Part shown: in pieces, positions 56,680 through 64,000 of the stretch
How positions within the stretch are numbered: the first letter of the stretch is position 1
Layout: each line of letters begins with the position of its first letter
Assembly (NCBI GenBank): GCA_963920525.1
Contig: OY986438.1
Span: 130,027,920-130,091,919 of the forward strand
DNA: 64,000 nt
Source: Dichetophora obliterata
Taxonomy: Eukaryota > Arthropoda > Insecta > Diptera > Sciomyzidae
Direction: 5' to 3'
Notes under the pieces: model-generated
The model's input: only the letters and a program-made list of their open reading frames with translations
The model's database searches: none
Told to the model about the DNA's origin: nothing
Position numbers and translations under genes: made by a program

Positions 56680-57040
56680 AATAAAATTATGTTGACTTTA
56701 TATGATTTAAATACAAATTCTAAATGTTTGATAGTTCAAATCATACTTGATTTTTAATACAAATTCTAGTTGTTTGATAGTTTAAAATCGTTTATTGAGC
56801 TTAAGGTCAAAGTTAGAACAATTAATTTTTCTAACGAATCTTTCCAAAAAACAACAACAAAGTTTTCAATATGAAAAGGAAAAAATCACTAGCTGATTTT
56901 AATGCAATTTCGGCCGGGCTAAAGGCTTCATCAAAAATCTTTGTGATACCCGTGCAAGCGCGCACTAACGCACTGCACCACAGGGGCGATGAGATTTGAA
57001 GTGTCAATTTCTCAGTTTTTCTCAATTTCATAATTTCACA
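56680..57040. repeat. direct repeat of the 57240-57600 block
   Basis: About 360 bp, roughly 93-95% alike to 57240-57600. It includes TTCGGCCGGGCTAAAGGCTT, ATACCCGTGCAAGCGCGCAC and CACCACAGGGGCGATGAG, a relatively GC-rich insert in AT-rich DNA. A 66-codon and a 79-codon frame in the two copies encode the same peptide start, but it lies within repeat DNA and shows no domain. Confidence 0.85.
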
Positions 57041-57211
57041 TTTGTTGTTGTATTTTTGCTTTACTTTAGTCTCTATGCTTATGTTATTATATGGAGTCCA
57101 ACAGCGTGCTGGAAGTCTCCACTAACAAAGCATGTTTACTGAAGTTGTTTTTAGATTGTTTCTGATTTTGTTTTCAGCTGTTTCCGTTTGGTCGAGCTCT
57201 ACAATTTGATT

Positions 57212-57756
57212 AAAGTTTTTTCCTAAATGACCTCTTTATTTATTATGTTGACTTTGTATGATTTAAATACAAATTCTAAATGTTTGATAGTTTAAATCAT
57301 ACTTGATTTTAAATACAAGTTCTAGTTGTTTGATAGTTTAAAGTCGTTTATTTAGCTTTAGGTCAAAGTTAGAACAATTAATTGTTCTAACGAATCTTTC
57401 CAAAGAAGCAACAACAACAACAACAAAGTTTTCAATATGAAAAGGAAAAAATCAGTAGCCGATTTTATTGCAATTTCGGCCGGGTTAAAGGCTTCATCAG
57501 AAATCTTTGTGATACCCGTGCAAGCGCGCACTAACGCACTGCACCACAGGGGCGATGAGATTTGAAGTGTCAATTTCTCAGTTTTTCTTAATTTCATAAT
57601 TTCAATTTCATAATTTCACGATTTTAAACTATCAAACAACTAGAATTTGTATTTAAAATCAAGTATGATTTAAACAATCAAACATTTAGAATTTGTATTT
57701 AAATCATATAAAGTCAACATAATAAATAAAGAGGTCATTTAGGAAAAAACTTTAGT
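57212..57756. mobile_element. MITE with about 125-bp inverted repeats
   Basis: TAAAGTTTTTTCCTAAATGA at the left and its complement at the right (57730-57756). The inverted arms cover about 57212-57342 and 57626-57756, including TTATGTTGACTTTGTATGAT. TA flanks are possible at both ends. The core is the block also found at 56680-57040, so a second, partial copy lies just upstream. Confidence 0.75.
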
Positions 57757-58429
57757 TAAATAAAGTTTTTAGACCCTTTTATCCCCAGTATCTTTTGTAC
57801 TCTTTTGTGACTCTTTTATACACAAGGGTTTGTAAACAATTATCGTTCGAATTTAAGATGTGTCTTAATCTGGTTTAATTTTTGGGGAATGTTTGAAGTT
57901 ATGATAAGTTAAATGGAAGAATTAAAAAAAAATAAGAATACCAAATTTTAATCTCTAGCAAAAAATAACTTTTAAAATAAATAACATTAGGGCTTTTCAA
58001 AATCCTGTGCAAATGGTCTGGCATCATAGCATTTGCAAAATGGTAGACTATATTTTTACTACACTTTTGCAAATAAGCAACACTAAAAACCAACCCATAC
58101 TTTATATTTACTATACATCAGCAATACTGAAATGCACACTGACAGCTGATAGTTGAAAAAATAAATACTGAAAAAACAACTCATATGAAAAATAAAGAAA
58201 GCCTTAAAGGTTTTTTCGACATAAAATTTGTTCAAGCGATATAATTTTGCGTTTCATCGATCAGCTATGAATTTTTATTTTTTATTTTTTGCAACCAAGG
58301 TGGCAGTGTTAACCGAAAAAGACCTATCACAATTGATGGTAAATTTTTACACTTGCAAAAATTTGCAATCTCAAATGCACAAGATTTTTGAATTGCCCTT
58401 ATGTATACAAAGCTAGCTTTGAAAACAAA
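57757..58429. other. no gene supported
   Basis: AT-rich filler inside the enlarged hAT copy. The short frames at 57899-58093 and 58228-58416 have no motif. Confidence 0.4.
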
Positions 58430-59300
58430 ATTTCCATTTTTACCTCCCTAAAATAAACCTTTTTCTATTTTATAACGATTTCCAAAATATTTTGGCTGTT
58501 ATGATAACAGCTAGTCAGCTAAACCATTTTGAAAACACCTAAAAATATCATGTTTTTCGTAAATATATTGGCCATTAGATGGGCATACTGCATTGAATTA
58601 TTAGTGCATTAAAAAAAAATATCATTTGCGCTATGCGCTTAGTGTTAATGAAAATCAAATTTCCATTACCACTTACCACCTATTGATAATGCAAAATAAA
58701 TTTCCTTTACCACTAACCACCTAGTGTGATGGAGTATGTAATGGTAATGGAAAAAAAATTGCACTACCATTAGTATGTTATGGTAACGGAAAAAAATTGC
58801 ATTTCCACTAAAATTTAGTGTATACAAGTATAAAATTCTGTTAGTGACGTGGTTTCTTTAAAAAATTTGCTTTTTCAAGAATACGCATTGATTAAAAAGG
58901 TAACTAAAATATATTATATATAAAGATAATGTAAAAATAATTGAGGCATCAAAAAGAAATTTTGGTAGTAGTTAACATTTCTTAGCTGTTTCTATTGCTA
59001 GCATTTCTAAATTCGTGTCGCTAAGTTTTTGTATTCGCGATCGATTGGTGGTGATGTTTTTTCAATTTTAGTGGCTGTGTAACTTCCTTCCATTACCAAT
59101 AAAAAGTCAGTGTAATGCAAATTTTTTTTGCATTAGCATTAAAATTTTCAATTAATATTAAAATTTTAGTGGTTTTTGCATTATATATAATTTATTTTGC
59201 ATTACCACTAGATGGTTAGTGGTAATGGAAATTTAATGGTAAGGGAAAATGACCATCTATGATATTGGCTGGTGTAATAGTTAAAATAAAATTAACTTAA
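58430..59300 (+). repeat. hAT family X left-end fragment, interrupted by a MITE
   Basis: 58430-58572 matches the left subterminal part of hAT copy 1 (about 50330-50480) in the same orientation: CCAAAATATTTTGG, TCATGTTTTTCGTAAATATA. The match resumes after 59261 with GGCTGGTGTAATAGTTA. It is a third copy of this family within the window, opposite in orientation to its host copy 2. Confidence 0.7.
58573..59261. mobile_element. hAT-like MITE with 8-bp target duplication ATATTGGC
   Basis: ATATTGGC is present at 58565-58572 and 59262-59269. The termini are CATTAGATGGGCAT and, inverted, CATAGATGGTCAT. The 689-bp interior repeats words such as ATGGTAATGGAAA and ACCACTAACCACCTAGTG on both strands. 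The duplicated 8-mer belongs to the hAT family X sequence it interrupts, which confirms the insertion. Confidence 0.85.
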
Positions 59301-59856
59301 ATAAAAAATGGTTTTTTTTTTTGTTTTGTTTTGTTTTGGAGCGCTGTTCTGCATTTATATCTATCTCATTTTTCGCTCGCACTGTTGCCAACTTGGTGCT
59401 TTTTCCACCAGAGTTTGGTGCCTGGTGCATTTTTTGGTGTTTTTTTTTTAATTTCGGAGGCACCAAATGTGCCTTAGCATTGTGATCTTAAGCATCCTTA
59501 GCATGTGCCTTCAAATTTAATTGACAGTGATCATAAGATGTGATTTATTGGTGCAAGTATATGAAAGCATAAGTAATTTTGTTTTGTTAGATTCATAAAC
59601 TAAATTTAATTTAAATATTTTAAATTTGTACAAACCTGTGACATAACAATTGGCCATTCCGAATATAATTTAATTTGTAAATTTAATATAGTATTTTGTG
59701 TTGTTGAAAACCTAGTCAATCTGGTGCATTTTTTCTCACGTGAGAAAAATAGAGAGTAACATGAAGTTTATTAAACACAAACGCGTCAAAGACATCGAAT
59801 AAGCAATGCGTGGCAACTGAGATGATTTTTTAAAAATCTTAATGCCTTTATTAATA

Positions 59857-61983
59857 TCGTCGTCTGAGAAATTAAGTGTCGTATGTGACTTTCGATAGTT
59901 TTGTGTAAAGTGTTAAGTTTTAATATTGAAGGCTAATAACTTGGCTTATAGCGGACCGATTTTCTTAAATTTTCAGCACTTGAGATTTGACTATATAATT
60001 TTAAAATTAAGAGGTCTATTGGTTTGTCGTATGTAGTAATTTCACACTTTTTTAAACTAACCTGGAAACATACGACAAAAAGTTTTTGAAAACGTATGCA
60101 GAACTATATTAATGCATCAAAAAATAAAAATATAATGAGTTTACAATATATAAAAATGTTTCCAAAATTATTGTAGGGCTAAGCCCGGCGCTCTCTCCCA
60201 TTTTGAGAGTGGGCGTTTTACATTCCAGTGTCTTAAATGATTTGTTTGGCGATAAGTTTTGTGTGTCAGCTTGCGGTTTTATTAAATAAATAAATTGAAT
60301 AAATTTTGGTATTTTTAAAATGAAAAAGATTTTTACGAGTTAAAACAATATACTTATTTAATTTGTTTTAACATTTTGATAACACGTAAGCAATATGTAT
60401 TTATTTAATAATAAACAGATATTACGAAAATTATAATACTGCAAAATATGACTGCAACATAATAATAATTTCAAAACCGTATTAAAAAATAGTTAACTGC
60501 GTATTTCAAAAAATTTTACATTCCTTTTAATCGTTAGACTTTTAAAACTTATTTGTTTTGAGGAAGCTACTACTAATGCTGTTTCTAATATATTTTATAT
60601 GTCTGTTCTAAAATAAGCATTTAATTTTTTATCCAAATTTTTTATGTATCTATCGCTGAATCTTTATAACAAATGTTTTCTAATTCTTTTTTCTCGTACT
60701 GTATGTATTTGCACTTCGAAAATGGGATCTTTTTAAAGCATACATAATTGATTAGATAGTTGGGATATAAATTAAAATCATCGGCCACCATTTCAGAAAT
60801 TTTATGTTTAACATTACACAGAGAAAAGAGCTTATGTAAAATTAACAAAAAACCTAGTTTAATTTATAAGTGGCATTGGCAGTTTTCAGCTTCCCAAGTC
60901 CTTCATCAAAACACCTAAGCTTTACATACTATTCAAAGCATGTGCTTTCAAAGCAATGCATTTCTTGAACATTATAATGTATTTAACATTAAATTACTTG
61001 GGATTAAGCATACGTTTGTAATTTATATACAATTCTATTTACCCAAACCAACTTAGATGATTTTACTATTTTTCGGTTTATCGTAAGAAAAATGTAATAA
61101 TGGTTCTTATTTAAGCATGTAAACATGCAAAACATTTAAACTTTTGATGAGCGATAAAGAGTAAAAAGCGTAAATGTCGACAAAATGACAGCTGCGGTTA
61201 GGGTTGCGGAATCGCCTTTATTCAATTTTAATTTTTAAAAAAACCTTTATAAAAATTATTTAAATTTGTTGTTACTTCAATTACTTCCTGATTAGTGTAA
61301 AAAGCAACCCCTTATTCACACACGTAGATTTACATTCTAGTTTACACTACAAAATAGGCTAGGAAATGATGTAAACTCACATGCAAGCGCATGTAAGCTC
61401 ACAAGGTTTACAATGTTTATGGGTCAGTTACTTGCTTAGATGAGAACCCTTATTAACTTGTTGATCAGAGAGGGCGAACTTCTGATTTCCATATTTCTTA
61501 GATCTTCAATTGCGCTATGTACACAATCGACCTCTAGCACCAATAAAGGCCCCGGTTCTGAAAAAGTTTGTACTATTTAATAAATACTTTTGTTTAAGTG
61601 AAAAATGAGTTCTGAGGTTTAAAACTATAAAAACCAAGCCATTTTTTAGAATTAAAATAATATTGCTTGCAAAGTTAAGACAAGTAAATTACATTTATAA
61701 ACATAAAAAAAATACGACGTTTAAAAATTAAATCATTTTTTTTATGTTTTTTATGAAAGCATGTCGTATGTAACGCTTTGCTACTACATACGATACTTAA
61801 TTTCTGATTCTGATAATAAGTTGCCACATACGACAAGAGAATGCCTCTGAGTATCGCAAAATAACTTAAGATATCGGAAAACTGACCATGCGAAATGAAA
61901 AAGAAACCCTCAAAACATAAGGAACGAATTCTAACTTTATACCGGTAAAACGCCACATACGACACTAATTTCTCAGGCGACGA
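59857..61983. mobile_element. 2.1-kb TIR element, TCGTCG termini, non-coding
   Basis: The left end reads TCGTCGTCTGAGAAATTAAG and the right end, inverted, reads TCGTCGCCTGAGAAATTAG. Both are followed by TGTCGTATGTG. TA flanks both ends (59855-59856 and 61984-61985). The motif ACATACGACA recurs inside, mostly near the ends (60024, 60066, 61763, 61820). No transposase was recognised; it may be a deleted Tc1/mariner-like element. It contains the MITE copy at 61161-61452. The tip TCGTCG is shared with the 34822-35117 MITE. Confidence 0.8.
61161..61452 (+). mobile_element. dispersed MITE, copy 2
   Basis: Matches 26871-27196 along its length and in the same orientation. The 5' tip is more eroded (GTAAAAAGCG instead of AAGGGTTAATAGCG); the 3' tip GAGAACCCTTA is intact. 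Confidence 0.75.
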
Positions 61984-61994
61984 TATACTTATTA

Positions 61995-62135
61995 TTAAAA
62001 TTTGTAAAGAAAAAGACCCCTAAATACATCTGTAGTACAAATATGATATTTAAAAATATTTCTCATAAAAATCGGCCCAGTACTTTTGGAGTAAAGTCGT
62101 AACTTTAAATTTTCACTTCAATTTTGTATAATAGT
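61995..62135 (-). repeat. dispersed repeat, copy 2
   Basis: Reverse complement of 10195-10350, with CTTTACTCCAAAAGTACTGG, CCGATTTTTATGAG and CATATTTGTACTACAG. It lies between the 59857-61983 element and the hAT copy 2 end. Confidence 0.65.
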
Positions 62136-62689
62136 ATAGATATAAATTTAGATAAAAGTATATATTTTTATTTAACTTTAATATGTATACATTTTAGCAA
62201 TTCTAACCAGGAATGAATGCAAGCACTCAAAACCTTTAAAACCATATCTTGAAAGTGAGGTTAGCATTAGAAATTAATTTCAATTTTAGTGAAAATAACT
62301 TAAAAAAAATTCACCAAAAACAGCATTATCCTTAAACCTATTGCAAAACCTTTTAATTTGTTGGATGCAGATTGGAAGAGCTTTTTCTAGCCTTTAATTT
62401 TGTAGTTTATTTTTTTACAATTATTACACCAGCCAATATATTTACGATAAATAAGAGTTTTTGAAGTTTTTTCAAAATAGTTTAGCTCACTAACGGTTAT
62501 CGTCAAAATATTTCGGAAATCATAAAATAGACAAAGGTTTATTTGCAGAGGGGTACAAATGTGACCCTCTACAAGACGAGACTAAACTTGAAAATGAACT
62601 TGTATATTATAATTTTTTTAATTTTAAAAAGAAAAATGTTCATCAAAAACCCCACATAGGTAAATTCTGGCTAAGGCCCTGTCACAAAT

Positions 62690-63169
62690 GACCAATAATT
62701 TGGTCTAAGTGAGCTGGTCTAAAGGCCTGCCGCCACCTTAACCTAATCTTAATTATTATTTATGATTAAGTTACAAATTGTCCAATGTAGCACATCGTTG
62801 TCATGTTTTTCATCTTTATTTTTTATTATAATATTGCCAGCTGTTTATAATTCAACTTAATTAAGAATGACAATTATACTTATATCAAGGTCCAACAATA
62901 GAACACATTAAGCGAAATAATTTGATAAATTTGAATGCAATTCATTTCTTGCTTGTTGTATTTAATTTAATTACGTGCATGACGAAAACCTTGTTTTTTG
63001 CTTTGTTTATATCCAAAGGTCAATCGGAAATTGATTGATTGCAAGGCGCACACAAATAATTGAATTATAAAAATTAATTCTACAACACAATAATTATTTT
63101 ATGTTGGGAATATTTTTAAGCAGCTCAACTTGAGGCTTTTACGCAAAATTTAATTTGTTAAAATGTTTT
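62690..63169. other. no gene seen
   Basis: Intron-like AT-rich sequence upstream of the second ratchet-site candidate. No motif recognised. Confidence 0.4.
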
Positions 63170-63224
63170 CAAATCTGATCAATAATATATTACTACTTTT
63201 TCTCTCTTTAATTTCAGGTAAGTT
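63170..63224 (+). promoter_or_regulatory. candidate recursive-splice (ratchet) site 2
   Basis: The sequence is TACTACTTTTTCTCTCTTTA then ATTTCAG, immediately followed by GTAAGTTGA; the junction lies between 63217 and 63218. The pyrimidine tract is strong, and GTAAGT is the consensus 5' splice site. CTGATCAAT at about 63175 is a plausible branchpoint. It lies on the same strand as the site at 27357/27358, about 35.9 kb downstream. Confidence 0.6.
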
Positions 63225-63599
63225 GATAAATGACTTGAATAAAAATATTGTGATTTAGCTGATTTCAGGGTAAGTTTTTCAAGGTTTAGCTAAAACATTA
63301 TTTAGAAAAAAATCTTAATTAAAGCATTACGGCAATTGGCAATAATATTTGGCGTACCAGGTGTAAACAATAATTATGCTCTAGATTTTTAAATTAGTTA
63401 ATGCTTTAAATGTTATCATAAAGTTTAAACACTAATGTTTCTGAAGGGTTAATTGATAAATGTTATGTTATAAAGATTAAAAATAACTCTTATGGAAATT
63501 CTAATAAGGAAGTTTTATGTGTTCATTTTATATTATTGAAGAGTAAGAAATTAGTTTTAAAAAATAAACAAAGACTTAGAGGAATCTTTGTTCAAGATT

Positions 63600-63888
63600 G
63601 TTTGGCCAAGAATATGGTAAAAATATCTTTAAAATTAAACTCTTTCGAGCTTTTCTAGAAGACTTTTGCAGTCTTAATCTCCAACATTGGTCCAAGGGTT
63701 CAAAAGTTACGGGCATTTTTGTCCAAATTTTGGACCATTTTTCCATTTTTTCATGATTTTGTCCAAGAATATTACTTTCATGGCCATTTTTTTGGCTCAA
63801 TCCATTATTTAATTCAATTAACAATTCAAAATGAAGAGTTTAAGCCAAAATTTATCGAATTCGGTTGATTAATTCATGCGATATTGCT
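63600..63888 (-). repeat. dispersed repeat shared with 28361-28640
   Basis: Inverted relative to the 28.4-kb copy. It shares GGCCATTTTTTTGGCTCAAT, CATTATTTAATTC and TTCGGTTGATTAATTCATGC, but only one arm of the hairpin is present. Confidence 0.8.
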
Positions 63889-64000
63889 AAATCAAAATAA
63901 CACATAAAACCAACTTTTTGATTTTTTTCCCCTTTTTATTTTTTTTTTTCTACAAAAATTCAAATTAAAAGATAATTAAGTATCTATCAACCTATTATAA

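Larger units (their letters stand above)
56094..62681 (-). mobile_element. hAT family X, copy 2, enlarged by nested insertions
   Basis: Compared with copy 1 it lies in reverse orientation. The left end here (TAGAGCCGTAGGCAAGGGGG) equals the right end of copy 1. The right end, inverted (CAGGGCCTTAGCCAGAATTT), equals the left end of copy 1. The flanks are TCACAATA (56086-56093) and TCACAAAT (62682-62689), an eroded 8-bp hAT duplication. Its own sequence is visible at 56094-56650 and 62140-62681; the middle is filled by repeats, a MITE and a larger TIR element. Confidence 0.75.

Noticed and set aside
56831..57597. The 66- and 79-codon minus-strand frames that share a peptide start
   Set aside because: Identity follows from the 360-bp duplicated repeat; no domain or third conserved copy is visible here.
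63262..63280. GATTTCAGGGTAAGTTTTT, another AG/GT-like junction
   Set aside because: There is an extra G between acceptor and donor and a poor pyrimidine tract; it is probably a chance echo of the stronger site 50 bp upstream.

Overview
This is non-coding, repeat-rich animal DNA, most likely from a higher fly (Diptera). It is strongly AT-rich and has no bacterial-style gene packing, operons or long host reading frames. The recognisable protein remnants all belong to insect-type transposable elements: I-group, RTE-like and Jockey/CR1-like LINEs, Irritans-type mariner, DD41D and DD37E Tc1/mariner relatives, Tc1, Helitron and ZMYM1-like hAT. Almost every coding remnant is truncated or carries stops. 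The longest open frame, at 13923-15683, is the 3' half of an I-group LINE ORF2. I found no convincing host coding exon, rRNA, functional tRNA or CRISPR array.

Layout. 1-10 kb holds tandem repeats, a mariner fragment and three inverted-repeat MITEs (2864-3648, 6702-7350, 9373-10133). 10.2-16 kb holds LINE debris, a minisatellite, and an I-group LINE inserted into another LINE with a 15-bp target-site duplication. 16-18.6 kb holds two DD41D transposase remnants inside one outer pair of terminal repeats. 20-24.5 kb holds a nearly full-length dead mariner, two 3-copy tandem repeats and a MITE with an 8-bp duplication. 26.8-31 kb holds dispersed repeats, hairpins and a tandem duplication. 31.7-39.9 kb holds RTE-like and Jockey-like LINE pieces, a DD37E transposon, a Helitron fragment and a pogo-like MITE carrying a 21-bp minisatellite. 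40-49.3 kb holds Tc1 and hAT fragments and the most unusual object: a 2.84-kb element at 44075-46917 with about 390-bp inverted repeats and a decayed transposase-like gene I cannot place in a named superfamily, inserted in the C-terminal region of a ZMYM1-like hAT gene. 50-52.6 kb and 56-62.7 kb are two copies of one hAT family in opposite orientation, the second swollen to 6.6 kb by further insertions.

Host signal. Two plus-strand sites, at 27357/27358 and 63217/63218, have a pyrimidine tract, TTTCAG and an immediately adjacent GTAAG donor. This is the juxtaposed 3'/5' splice-site pattern of recursive-splicing ratchet points known from very long Drosophila introns. With the absence of exons, it suggests that the window lies inside a giant intron of a plus-strand gene. 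This is inference and needs RNA data.

Nesting order that can be read directly: the LINE at 13888-15776 is younger than the LINE it interrupts; the element at 44075-46917 is younger than the hAT gene it splits; the MITE at 58573-59261 and the TIR element at 59857-61983 are younger than the hAT copy at 56094-62681; and the MITE at 51127-51370 is younger than the hAT copy at 50263-52636.
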